A stretch of 42,038 nt of DNA from Leptodontidium sp. MPI-SDFR-AT-0119. Its lineage: Eukaryota; Ascomycota; Leotiomycetes; Helotiales; Leptodontidiaceae. Location of the stretch: the NCBI GenBank assembly GCA_020726505.1, contig JAHLEZ010000055.1, forward strand, positions 1-42,038. The letters are read 5' to 3'. Of the stretch, positions 1 through 9,864 are shown one piece after another. A program made the translations under genes and the position numbers. The notes below the pieces were generated by a model. The model made no database searches. It had not been told where the DNA came from and was given only the letters and a program-made list of their open reading frames with translations. The first letter of the stretch is position 1. The number at the start of each line of letters is the position of its first letter.

Positions 1-1300
1 CATACCGATGTGTACAGCGACATAGCGATACATCGGTATTGCGACGTATTGCGCTTTGCTGTTATGATAAGTAATCAGTGGCCTTGTCCGTCTCGGTATA
101 TGCACCTTGCGCACGTAAGCAACTTTCGGGCATAAGAAACCTGTGCACTTTTCTCATTCTACGATTGTGCTGAACAGGTACATGTACAGGCTAAATTAAT
201 AATCATCCCAGCTTTTATCTTGCACAATATCATTTGCCGAAACTTGAACGATGTCCCCCCTTAAATTGAATTGGATAGTCACGTGGCGTGGACAAGAAAC
301 CGACATACATAGCCAGTTGGCAGGTGGGGGGTTGCAATTGATTGGCTTGAACACATTACGTTTTGGTAGATTGTTGAACTAAATAAAGAGAATATGTTAG
401 ACAGTGCAAATAGGACTATTTGGAAGCAGAATTCAAACCAAGATGGAAAAGACAAGCCCCAAAATCCATGCACCTATGAATTAGGGGGATTTTAAAATTC
501 ACTAGGAACAACTTGACCTCCTCGCTGCTGGAACACCAATCCACGGCAACTTTGCCCTGATGGAAATCACTCCAGTTGAGAGCGCTGACAGTTCTTCGCG
601 TACAGCATGTGTCCCAGTATCACTTAATTGGTTGTACGAAGTTACGGCCGTAGGCTTGTGCTACCTGTTGAGGATGGAGATGAAGCCCTTGGAAGGGAGT
701 GCGGAGAAGCATGGGGATCAAGATTGTTAGCTAATGAATATGATTGATTACAGGAATGTTACAGGACTCTACAGTGCAAATCACCCCCGGTCTATGATGT
801 TCCCCTGACTCCCACTAGCATAACCTGACCAACCGCCTAGGTTTTTGACACCATTCCGGGTGGACTGGCGGCTGAACCATCGTGGAGACGCTGGCTACTT
901 CTTTTCTCATCCGGATTGAGTCGATTGAGTCGATTGAGAGGCTGCGGAGGATTTGGTTGGTGGGTTGATGTGCAGATACTATGGACCTTATTAGTTACCA
1001 CAAAACTGAACAGATTCATATACCAGCTGGAGGGATAGGATAGCCTACTGCTTTTGTAGAAGATGTTTCGGAGGAGCGATGATTAACATCAACTCGTGGA
1101 GTTTGATTGATCGGCAATCTCTCCGTTGGTGTACCTGAGCTTAAGCCGCAGCTTCCCATTCCTCACTCTGGGCGTCGGCGCATCTTCTCGACTCCCTCAG
1201 TATTCTTGGGGTCAGGACACATAGGGAAATCACAACGGAAACCGTAGTTGAAGTAAAGGTTGGTGGAAACGGGTTTGGTTGACTCCCGTTTGGAGAGGTG
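1..1300. other. Gene-free left flank
   Basis: No reading frame here resembles a protein family I know. All open frames are under about 75 codons and low in complexity. The one small repeat is a 9-bp motif (gattgagtc type) repeated near 916-945. Base composition is moderate, so this is ordinary intergenic DNA and not an RIP-degraded block. Confidence 0.5.
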
Positions 1301-1894
1301 AACTCACGAACCGAGTTCGGACCGACGAGTGAGCCAACGGCTATGTAAGTGAAGGGTTGCCTTTTCATTCTTGTTAGAAGTTATTGATATGTCATTGCAG
1401 AAGGGTGTTTGAGACATACCAGGCAAGCCGTATGCTTTGGCTACAGTCATGTATGCCAATCCGGCACGGACGGCGCTCATCAGATCGCGATGAGTGGCCA
1501 ATGCCACAATTGTACCTTGCTTCAGACGATCAGACTGCTCCCATCGACTCTGCTTGTGGCAGCGATCGGCGGAGATGGTTCCTCCACCTATAACCTGCAT
1601 CAATCAAGTCCGTGTTCTGCAAATCTTACATTGTAATTGAGTTATTCAAGTATGCAGAGTGCTTGCTCTTACACTACTCGTATATATCCCTGAACTCGGT
1701 GGCTGGAGGGGCATATAGTTTTGGGCGAACCTATGATTTAGGGCGTCTTTGGCCTGCACCTCGTTCAGAGGCTGTAGGGCACACCATAGAATACGTCTAC
1801 GGACGAAGTCGATCAACAGGCTCTGCAGGTTCATGATTGCGTCCTTCGCATTTCGGCATCCTCCTCACCCTATTTCTTGTTTGCTTGCCGCCTT

Positions 1895-2520
1895 GCCTCC
1901 ATGCCTCCCCTGAACAGCTGCCTTGCCGTATCTCTATACATCTGATCCAGCTTCTGCACCCTTTTCTATCAGCTTTTGTGTTCATCACTCATTGAATTAA
2001 TACGCACAGCTTCTAATCTCCGCTTTCGATCCACCTCCTGGTTCAACCGTTGTAATCAGTTTCCATCTTATTTATGATTCTCGCATTGAGACTCACAAGG
2101 TTCCTTTCCAATGACTTAAATTTTTTTTTTGGAGAGCCACCGATGTGGGCTAAACGAAAGTAGATGTTGTCGTGGCCATCATTTTCCATGCGGCGAGAAC
2201 CCATGAGCTTGTAACCCTTCATAAGAAGATTCTAAATGGATCTGTCAGTAAAATTGCAAGAATCCGCGGACAGGCAACTTACATCGAGCGAAGTGTGAAT
2301 CATCGCAGAGATATTCAGATCTTTTAAGCTAGAGACATCGCCCCAGACAGGGGGAAGAGCTTTGAGAAAGCCGATGTAAGAGTTGCCGATTTGTCGTAGA
2401 TGTAATCTGTCCCGGAGAGGAAGGCTAATCTCCTTCGTAGATTTTTTCGACAGTTGGATCTTCCAGATTGCTTACGCACCCTCTTGAACTACTCGTTCCG
2501 TCATCCCGATGAGGCAAGAC
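1895..2520 (-). pseudogene. Possible degenerate gene of unknown family
   Basis: On the minus strand, several stretches in different frames read like ordinary protein. One near 2420-2290 ends at a plausible splice donor (gtaagt, just below 2282). A second near 2240-2060 contains KGYKLMGSRRMENDGHDN. A third, basic and Gln/Arg-rich, near 2045-1895 ends in RRQANKK before a stop. The pieces cannot be joined into one frame without passing stop codons or a frameshift, so if this was a gene it is broken, or it has introns I cannot place. I do not recognise the family. It could also be coincidental open frame. Confidence 0.22.
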
Positions 2521-2814
2521 ATCACATCCCCTGCTTACATAGAGGTGTCGCACTGCCAAATCCACTCGCACCTCGGTGTAAAGATACCCAAGTGAGTAAT
2601 CTCATCTGGCTTGGATGGAGAACTGGCAGCGGCGATCCTGGAGTTAAGATGTTGAGTAGTGCCATGAATTGGTGAAGTATTAATGGAAGTTTGGCAACAC
2701 CTGGATGCGAGGAACTCTCGTAGGCTCGGGGTACCAAGCGACGGGGTGATACCCTACCGTGGCAGAGTAAGAATCCTTGGGATAGAGACAATCCGCAACC
2801 GAGTCGACTACCCT

Positions 2815-2837
2815 CCCCCCCCCCCCCCCCCCCCCCC
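2815..2837. repeat. Homopolymer run of 23 C
   Basis: An uninterrupted run of 23 cytosines, preceded by ccct. On the minus strand it is a G run that would encode a Gly stretch in an otherwise unconvincing 165-codon frame (2522-3019). Runs of this length are rare in fungal DNA and are prone to length error in sequencing and replication. A matching run of 22 G lies at 26872-26893. Confidence 0.9.
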
Positions 2838-3438
2838 GGCTGGGCTACCGGTTTAATGCTCGCAAAGGCGTGGGCTCTTGAGAGCTTAAGGTACGTACTC
2901 CGTCCAAAGGAATGGGTGCGGTCCATTACACCGTGTCGACTAATACGATCCACCCAATTTTGCTGCTCGAGTTTGATGTAAAACCTAGCTTGGTGTTCAG
3001 TCGGACTGTTATCCTTCACTCCAGTCAGGAAGGCAGTTTGAATGCTGCCTTGGGATTAGCATTGGCCAAATAATTCCTCGAAGACATGATGAGTGAAATT
3101 TGGGAAAGAGTTGCGACATACATCAGCAAAGGTACGGACATTGGGTAGCAGCGTAATACTATCTTTGGCCCCGCCGGAAAGAACTAGTACCATGGTAGCC
3201 GTCATAGAGGATGAACGCATTCGGCATAAGGGGACCCATAAGCTGTGAGAGACAGGCGGCCATGGGACATGCAGCTCCTTGACAACAGGTTGCGCATTTC
3301 TAGTAAGAGTCGTCAGCATTTTCCTCATGTTGAGAGCCAGGTATTTCACCATTATACCAGAAGCAGAGACGCAAACGACTATTGTTCGAAAATTTTATTG
3401 CACCGTAGGAAACAAAATGGGGGAGCTTGCCGACAAGT

Positions 3439-3871
3439 TCGTCAGAACTGCTTCGTCACGAAGATAAATTTCAACACCACAGGTAGCATACCCGTCGCAA
3501 CTGGTGTAGAATTCCTCGACGGCAAGCAGCTCTACAGAGCAAGTCCCTTGAGTGGCGCCGCTGGAACACCAGGAACAGCCAAAGCAACAAAGGAAGTCAT
3601 CCTCTCAGGAGGGGCCATCAACACCCCTCAACTGCTCAAACTAAGCGGTATCGGTCCTCAAGCTGAACTCCAGAAATTCGGCATCCCAGTAATCAAAGAC
3701 CTGCCCGGCGTCGGGACAAACATGCAAGACCGGTACGAGATCGGCGTAAACGTCAAGCACCCCAAGGACTTCCCCGTCTTGAACGGCTGTACATTCGACA
3801 GCAAGCCCGCCGACCAATGCCTCACGAAATGGCAGAACAACCCTTCCATCCTGGCTATGAAGGGCGCGTAG
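3439..3871 (+). pseudogene. GMC oxidoreductase internal fragment
   Basis: This frame encodes about 140 residues from the middle of a glucose-methanol-choline FAD-dependent oxidoreductase. It contains the second GMC signature ([18 protein letters not shown]), followed by the usual [20 protein letters not shown] segment. Full-length members are about 550-650 residues. The N-terminal FAD-binding motif and the C-terminal His/Asn catalytic region are both missing. Sequence upstream in the same frame (3245-3438) shows no GMC similarity. On the right, homology stops at a TAG at 3869-3871, where very AT-rich repeat sequence begins, so the gene was probably cut by a transposon insertion. Substrate cannot be inferred. 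Confidence 0.75.
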
Positions 3872-4080
3872 TTTATAACGACCTTAGTTTACGACAAACT
3901 CTTAAGGCTTATAATATTAAACTAATTTAATTAGTAAAGGCGTTATTATATAATATATATAAAACTAAAATAAGGTTCTTATTATTACTTTAATTAATTA
4001 ACAAAAACGTTATTATATAATACGTGAGCGAATATTATTAGGCTTATAATATTAAGTATAATAAATAAATATCGTTCGCA
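3872..4080. repeat. AT-rich RIP-like block with dispersed repeat
   Basis: This A/T-dominated stretch holds two diverged copies of a motif built around CGTTATTATATAAT, at about 3930-3957 and 3994-4023. The stretch 3998-4042, containing ACAAAAACGTTATTATATAAT-type sequence followed by GAGCGAATA, reappears in inverted orientation at 16956-17005. It is therefore a dispersed repeat family and not random AT-rich DNA. No coding potential is visible. Confidence 0.6.
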
Positions 4081-4099
4081 GTTGCTTCGTCGATTCCTG

Positions 4100-4243
4100 T
4101 TAAATGCCGCCTTAGGGTAGAGATATTTAGGTCGTCTCGATACACCGCCCTTTATATGAGTTTCCTAGGGTTTGTCTTAGCGCTTAAATAAAAGTGCCCC
4201 TTAAGAGTAAGAATACTTGAATCGTTCCGATGTACCGCCCTTT
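4100..4243. repeat. Imperfect direct repeat of about 55-60 bp
   Basis: Two related units lie at 4100-4153 and 4184-4243. Each begins TTAAAT, passes through a CTTA(A/G)GGTA-like core and ends CGAT(A/G)(C/T)ACCGCCCTTT. Differences are mostly transitions. An open minus-strand frame of 99 codons (4152-4451) spans one copy, with a basic composition typical of mobile-element leftovers, but I cannot name its family. Confidence 0.5.
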
Positions 4244-4785
4244 CCTCGCGCTCTGCCTCCCTTGTAGCTTTATAATCCTGCCGCCTTAATGAGATTCGTC
4301 TCTTTATGCCCCTTTCGGGTAACTTTCCCGGCGGGCGATTTAATGCGCATTTGATTTGGCAGAATACGATACTGTACTGCAAGTCGGGCGAGCCTAGGCT
4401 TCCGGCATTTACCGGTAGCGCATACACGATATGCGACCACTTCGGCTGCACTCCTTGGCTAACTAACCAGAATAGAACGGAATAAACGCGTATACGCCTA
4501 TCATCCTAACCTCCCCCTAGCTATAAGTCACACCTGCCCTAGAGCGCGTCGCATGACCATTTTATATATACAGCAACACACATGTTCCTATGAGCCTTCA
4601 AGGCGAAAAGTTTTGACCGGTTGACACCATCAAAATTTAGGATACTTACTTCTCATTAGTTTACTTCACACCACAACTCTTCTTGTGTTCATCTCATTTG
4701 AAATAACCTAACCGCATATAAGCTGGATGCAGGCACCCTGCGGCCAGCGCAAAAACCACTCGAGAGGCATGGGACGCATTTTGAA

Positions 4786-6474
4786 CCTATGGATTGCCCT
4801 GAATTCGACATGGAGCTTGACCTACCTGAAGATGTGTCTCCCAACGATCCTATTACACTTTTTACATAGTATTATACGCCTGAAATGATAGATAGGATAG
4901 TAGAAGCTACAAATGCGTACGAGAAACCGACCCAGGATTTGCCTAATAGCCGTGCTAAAAAGTAGTATCCAACGAGTCGACAAGAGCTGTACCTCTTCTT
5001 CGCATTCTTGATTTATATGACAATTTATCCATTAAACAAGATCGAAGACTATTGGAATATAAAGAGGATTACGCCCTTTCCATGATATTACTCGTTGTTT
5101 TTCCAAGAATAGGTTCTTAGAGCTTCGTACCCGATTTCGTATGGCACATCCGGATGTGACGGATGATTATGAAAAGGTTAAATATCTCCTTTATTCTCTT
5201 ATAGATTTGGCTAATTCTAAGTTTAGGTTGAACCCTTTAACTCGCACGTTCAATCTATTAATACTCGAATGTGGCGCCCTGGCAGAGATGTTGCTGTAGA
5301 CGAAGCCATTAAGCGATATACTGGTCGATCGAAAAACATTACGACAGTCCCTGGAAAGCCTATTTCGACTGGGTTAAAGATATGAGTTATTGCACAACGA
5401 GATTTCTTTCTCCGATGGGTGTTTCATAGACCAGGAAAGAAAGGAGGGCCTGTTGGGGTACGAAAACCGAAGGAAATTAATAAAACTCAGTCTGTGGTGC
5501 CACATCTTTTGAGCCTACTCCCGCCTGCCAACTACCACGTTTACCTTGATAACTTGTTTACGTCGGTCTCTCTTTTTGAATATCTACGGAAGTTAGGCCA
5601 TGCGGCAACCGGTACAGCACGTACGTCCTCTGGAATTGTTAAAGATTTGGTTGATTTGAAGGCTAAGGACAAAGGGCCGAATGCTATGCCTTGGGGAACA
5701 GTTCATGCCTTCCCAACTGAGTCGAATATAGTCAACTAAACCGGGTTTAAAGACAGCGCTTTTGCTCTTGCAATGTCGACATTTTGGGACGGCATAAAGA
5801 AGGTCTTACGGCTACGAAAACGTCCTAAATTGACATCCAGTAATACAGTAACATCAAGGGTTCCTTTTGGGGATAAAGCCACCAAACACCTTTGGATTCC
5901 TCAGCTCTACGACGCCTATAACCATAATATGGGATATGTCGATATGGGGGATCAACTGCAAGGTTATAACGCTGGTTTACGTCGCTTGCGTAGGGGTGCT
6001 GTACAGGCCCTACATCAGTTCTTACTTTTGGTCGTCTTGAGTAATTGTTATTTAATCGCACAGTTCTGTGAGGTTGAAGAGAGTACAGTTAACCTTCGTA
6101 GTCAAGACGATTTCAGAATACAGATTATTGAGGCTTTAATAGTAATAGGTAAGGCTACCCTAGAGGTATCGGACGCCTCTATCGCCCCAGTGGAATCAAG
6201 GAAACGCCGGCACTCAGGCATATCCCAAGACAAGTATAAAGTGCCTATCTATCGCCACGAGCACGTTAAATTGGCTACTAGGTCAGACTGTTGGGCATGC
6301 AAAGGGGGTAGGCTTTGGGAGGCGGTACCGAGAAAAAGAATAGCTCTGGTAGAAATAGCTATTAATACTAGCCGTCCCACAACTCGGAAGACTACAATCT
6401 TTGGGTGCAAGCAGTGTCAGGTCAACCTTTGTAATAATAACCATTGCTTTGACCTCTACTATAGAAAATCATAA
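4786..6474 (+). pseudogene. piggyBac-type (PGBD) transposase, RIP-degraded
   Basis: This is a relic of a piggyBac-family cut-and-paste transposase (DDE_Tnp_1_7 type). In order: an N-terminal region with YYTPEMIDRIVE and IYMTIYPLNKIEDYWN; the first catalytic Asp in DVAVDEAIKRYTGR; the second in VYLDNLFTS (about 5549); the third in YNHNMGYVDMGDQ (about 5940). A C-terminal Cys/His-rich segment follows (CWACKGG, then CKQCQVNLCNNNHC, about 6280-6460), the usual zinc-binding tail. Inactivating changes include in-frame stops near 4867, 4963, 5382 and 5737 and a frameshift near 5082. Several stops replace expected Gln or Trp codons, as RIP produces. Terminal repeats with TTAA duplications could not be placed. 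Confidence 0.9.
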
Positions 6475-6539
6475 ATCTATTGCGCTCACAGCTCAATTTT
6501 GGGTGGGGGACGAAATTTGGTGATGTTCGCTTAATTTAG

Positions 6540-6775
6540 GGCCTCGCTTACAGGCTCTACAGGGCATTCTTACAGGCTCTTCAGCGACGTGTATGGAATG
6601 GCATTTAAGGGGATAAGAATACTAGCCATATACGAGCCTAATAACTGATGCGAGCCTCTGATACAAAGCTAGTAACTTGATACGAAGCTAATAACCGATG
6701 CGAGAGCTTGGTACTCAAAGTAGTTATATAAACCTAGAAATGCCCCCTCAATAGAATCATCATTCACACCATCAT
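6540..6775 (+). repeat. piggyBac-flanking repeat with internal subrepeats
   Basis: This segment just downstream of the piggyBac relic contains two 17-bp copies of CTAATAAC(T/C)GATGCGAG (6638-6654 and 6688-6704), interleaved with GATAC(A/G)AAGCTA motifs. Its outer parts, CCTCGCTTACA at the left and a right part around 6720-6770 (AGAATCATCATTCACAC), recur in inverted orientation at 22390-22735. It is probably the subterminal and terminal region of the element, whose second copy survives without the transposase. Confidence 0.6.
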
Positions 6776-7442
6776 TCTCTATTTTACAGTATGCTCATGC
6801 AGGGACCTGTGGACTAACAAATCCATTACTTAAACAAGTTAAAGCTACGCTAGTACTTATCTAGTTATTACTTAAGTAAGATAAGTGGGAAATTAAAAGC
6901 ATTTTTAGCTGTAAGATTATATAAAATAAGCTATTTTACTATATTAAGTGGCTAAGCGCCGACAAAGACTTAAAATAGTACTTATTGTTGGGATAGCCCT
7001 AGCTAAGGGGCATTCTCTTACTCTGATAGCTTCTAAAGATAGTCGTCTCTCCTGGCCTAATGAAGCTTAGTTTTATACGTTAGCTCCTGGTTTTATACGA
7101 GTAATGCTTATACGAGCTACGGGGTTTAGTACTTAATGTATTTAAGGTAGCTTTCCCTTTCGTACGAAAGGGACACATAGAATATACTTAATTAAACTTC
7201 ACTTGTTGTATTCTTTGTCACTATAATATCAGGTATTAACCTTAGTTAGATACTAACACTTATACTTAGATACTATAATAGTTTTATATATAATTAAATA
7301 ATTCTACTTAAAGTATCTTAATACTAAGGGCTCGCTAAGAGCTTTCCCTAAATAGCTAAAGGCTTATAACGCTAGTATTAACGATTATAACGACTTTAAA
7401 AATAATATAATTATAACTATAACTACGCGAACGTAATTTTTT
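6776..7442. other. AT-rich decayed repeat DNA
   Basis: No usable reading frame is seen on either strand. The stretch lies between the piggyBac terminal region and a copia-type LTR and is probably degraded retroelement or transposon DNA. It contains a perfect 20-bp palindrome (7154-7173, TCCCTTTCGT and its complement). Confidence 0.5.
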
Positions 7443-7749
7443 AAGAGGGGGAGGTAATATTACGACTTCTAATGAGCCTCGTATTTTAACTAACACGGGC
7501 TCGTAGTATCGCTGGCTATGCGACGGCGCTAAGCCTAATTGGGAAGACTACGTGGCGATGCGATAGCGAATAGTGCTCGGCTGCGTTAGACCCTATTAGG
7601 AGGGTCCTTCGTATATTTATACTCGATTTCTCTCTTATAAAGAGCTTTCCTTTTCTCCTGGTCTTTTCTTCTCGATTCTAAGCGTAGCATTAGGCCTAAA
7701 TACAAAGCTAGAGTCTACTCGCCGTATCAACCTCTTGCCAGCCGTAACA
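7443..7749 (+). mobile_element. Copia-type LTR with preceding polypurine tract
   Basis: A 292-bp LTR spans 7458-7749. It starts TATTACGAC (expected TGTTACGAC, a G-to-A change) and ends CCAGCCGTAACA. It is directly preceded by a purine-rich stretch AAGAGGGGGAGG (7443-7454) that fits a polypurine tract, so this is probably a 3' LTR in plus orientation. Internally it has a GC-rich body, then TCTCTTATAAAGAGC and a pyrimidine-rich region. Nearly the whole sequence recurs in reverse complement at 39071-39372, which confirms both boundaries. No 5-bp target duplication is visible, and sequence beyond the right end reads as hAT transposase. Confidence 0.8.
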
Positions 7750-7760
7750 CATTACACGAA

Positions 7761-8290
7761 ATAACGCCTCTTCGAATAATACTTTAATCGAAGCTCTTAC
7801 AAAATACTACGAAAAAGAAGGCTTACGATTTCAAGGAGATATACCTTCTATTACTCACGTGTTAAATCTCGTAATTCAAGATATTATAAAAGGTATTATA
7901 AAAGAGGATTATGATTCTTATATTAACGATATATATACGAAAGAAAATAATTCGGAAGAATAAAATACAAGTAAGTTAATTTAAATATAACTTATTACTA
8001 ATAATATATTAATCTTTTATAAATTACTTTATATAGCGGAAAGTTCGGAAGATTATAATATTAGATAGCCAATAGAAACAAATATAAGATATTATCTTTA
8101 ATAGCTCAACAATATCTTTAGATTCCTGCTAGCTCTACTGGTAGCGAACGATTCTTTTCTTAAGGAGCTCTTATTATGTGAAAATAGGTGAGCCAATTAG
8201 AAGAGAGGAAGCGCAGTAGGTGAGGACACGTAATTAAAGACAAAAGTAGATTACTTGCTTACTTGAGAGAAGAGTTATAAGGGCTCTTTA
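7761..8290 (+). pseudogene. hAT transposase relic (family 1)
   Basis: Two fragments of a hAT-superfamily transposase are recognisable. From 7761 the frame reads NNASSNNTLIEALTKYYEKE, then THVLNLVIQDIIKG: the DNASNND and HxxNLxVQD motifs of the RNase-H-like catalytic core. After a gap, 8121-8160 gives IPASSTGSERFFS and 8161-8285 the rest of the C-terminal dimerisation region, with stops at former Trp codons. The region between is too decayed to read. The left end abuts the copia-type LTR at 7749, so the retroelement probably inserted into this transposon. The C-terminal end and downstream flank recur inverted at 20816-21110. Confidence 0.8.
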
Positions 8291-8454
8291 GTAGTTATAT
8301 ATAATATTAGCTTCTTTAGAAGCTTCGACTACGTAATCGAATACAAGGGTAATTTCCGAGCCGCGTAAGTAGTGGAGATTACTTCGGCTATTCTCGCGTA
8401 GAGTCGGCACGAGTTACCGAAGTCAAAATCTAACATATTATATCTAAAACGAGA

Positions 8455-8539
8455 AACAAATTATTAAAAGAGACTTTTAAAAAGATAATTTGCCTTAAAA
8501 GCTAGGGATTTATACCTATTAAAGAAGATATAAAATTAG
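8455..8539 (+). pseudogene. hAT transposase C-terminal fragment (family 2)
   Basis: A short frame reads RNKLLKETFKKIICLKS, then a stop at a Trp position, then GFIPIKED. This is the distal C-terminal part of a hAT dimerisation domain (RNRL...FEKIICLKSW pattern). It is not the continuation of the family-1 relic next to it. A related segment lies on the minus strand inside the element at 21262-22060. Only about 28 codons can be supported. Confidence 0.6.
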
Positions 8540-8868
8540 TGTCGTACAGGCACGGGCATGCGGCACCATGGCACCGCTGAGTCAGCAGCCCCTATTCGTG
8601 TATATAGTCAGTTACTCCCTACGAGCCTCCTTTTACAGAATCAGACAACTTTACCACCCTCTTTGAGAGCACCTACCTCTATGCTCCACTTCTGCACCAC
8701 AATTAGTAAAAGCTAAACTATTAAAAAAAGAAGGGGAAAAGTTAGTAAATACCGAGGATAATTTATTTAGTATTTAATTAGCTTATCCTTATACTTTTAG
8801 TTAAATGTATAATATATAGTTATTCTTTATATATTTCTTTTATATTATAAATTACTAAATCATGTAAT

Positions 8869-9003
8869 AAATTATTCAAGTTATTTAACTAATAATTAAA
8901 TAAATAATCTAATCTATTCAAATCAAATTCAAAATCGATATTTTAGTCTATTCAATTACTAATCATATTTAATTGATTAGTAATTGAATAACTTGAATAA
9001 TTT
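8869..9003. repeat. Nested inverted repeats, foldback or MITE-like
   Basis: A perfect 17-bp inverted repeat bounds this segment (8869-8885, AAATTATTCAAGTTATT, and its complement at 8987-9003). Inside lies a second perfect 17-bp inverted repeat (8949-8965 and 8974-8990) with an 8-nt loop. The two arms overlap slightly at the right. No coding sequence and no flanking target duplication are seen. The structure suggests a small foldback element or a hAT subterminal remnant. Confidence 0.6.
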
Positions 9004-9168
9004 GTCAAAACGCTGGTTATAGGAGTTCTCTTGGGGTAGCCCGCCTTGGCCGACCACTTGGCGACTAGTACCATAATGCTCCCAAGCCTCAGGCTCCCAC
9101 GTGACCAAGTGATCACGTTCGTAACAAGGATCCAATACGCAAACGGATATAAGATCGACTAATTTCAT
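8977..9168 (-). other. Short open frame of unknown origin beside solo LTR
   Basis: A 63-codon minus-strand frame with balanced composition, containing YERDHLVTWEPEAWEHYG. It stands out from its AT-rich surroundings by having no RIP-type stops. It overlaps the right arm of the foldback repeat and ends 18 bp short of the solo LTR. I recognise no family. It may be a scrap of a retroelement leader or gag region. Confidence 0.25.
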
Positions 9169-9186
9169 TCCTGGATGCTACTAACT

Positions 9187-9345
9187 GTTACGACAGGTAT
9201 ACTTCGGCTAGGTCAGGGGTCCGGAACAGGTCCGACTCCCCTACGACTCTTTATATATATGGCTCCCTCCTGTAGAGTAGCTCTGTAGTTTTGTATTCTA
9301 AGTGTTAAGTCAACCTTCTACGTCCAAGGCTCTTGTGTCGTTACA
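9187..9345 (+). mobile_element. Solo LTR, 159 bp, with 5-bp target duplication
   Basis: The segment starts TGTTACGACA and ends TGTCGTTACA, the TG...CA inverted termini of an LTR. It is flanked on both sides by CTAAC (9182-9186 and 9346-9350), a perfect 5-bp target-site duplication as made by Ty1/copia-type integrases. A TATATATAT box lies inside. No primer-binding site follows and no polypurine tract precedes it, so this is a solo LTR left by recombination. Its length and interior differ from the LTR family at 7458-7749, although the first nine bases agree. Confidence 0.8.
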
Positions 9346-9426
9346 CTAACTTAACTCCAAATCAAGTTCGATAAGGATGCGCTCCCCTTAGAATTATAAA
9401 CGGTAGAGATTAGTTTTTGAAAAATA

Positions 9427-9760
9427 CTATAAACTTGCTCTGTGATTCACTATCATTTTATTCTTACATATATATACTAAGAAGTTAATAAAAGATTCAA
9501 AACCTACTAAAATCCCCTTATAAGCTTTATTACCAAATTTACCTTCCCTATAAGGGGTAGGAATTATAGTATAATTTAAAGAGCCTAATATTCTTAAATA
9601 GCTCATATCGGGGTTATTACCCATAATAGTTCATAAGGGGTTATATTTATAGTACTGTTATAAGTCCTATTTTTAATATGAATTATAGATTGAATTATAG
9701 TAGGCCATAGCTTTAGCGGTATATTCTATTCTTTACATAAGTTTATTAATTATATAATTC
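9427..9760 (-). pseudogene. Copia pol fragment, integrase C-terminal region
   Basis: The minus strand encodes a piece of Ty1/copia polyprotein from just after the integrase core. TPYEL-type sequence is interrupted by stops and leads into GNNPDMSYLRILGS and GNKAYKGILVGFES, the conserved stretch between integrase and reverse transcriptase. Stops replace Trp and Gln codons in the upper part (9620-9760). No reverse transcriptase follows. The solo LTR lies just to the left, but its intact target duplication shows it is an independent insertion. Confidence 0.8.
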
Positions 9761-9864
9761 ACAGTGCTGTGGCGTGCTTCTACTTTAATTTCACCTCCCT
9801 GTGGCCTTGGTATTTTCATGTCGCAGATATGACATGGATTCATATCATTTCCGCATTTTAGATT

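Noticed and set aside
1304..1603. 99-codon minus frame starting MMQVIGGGTISADRC
   Set aside because: It reads somewhat like protein but shows no motif I recognise, has no supporting flanking exons and overlaps other open frames.
2522..3019. 165-codon minus frame with a Gly run
   Set aside because: The frame is held open across the C23/G23 homopolymer, is low in complexity and matches no family; its length depends on an error-prone run.
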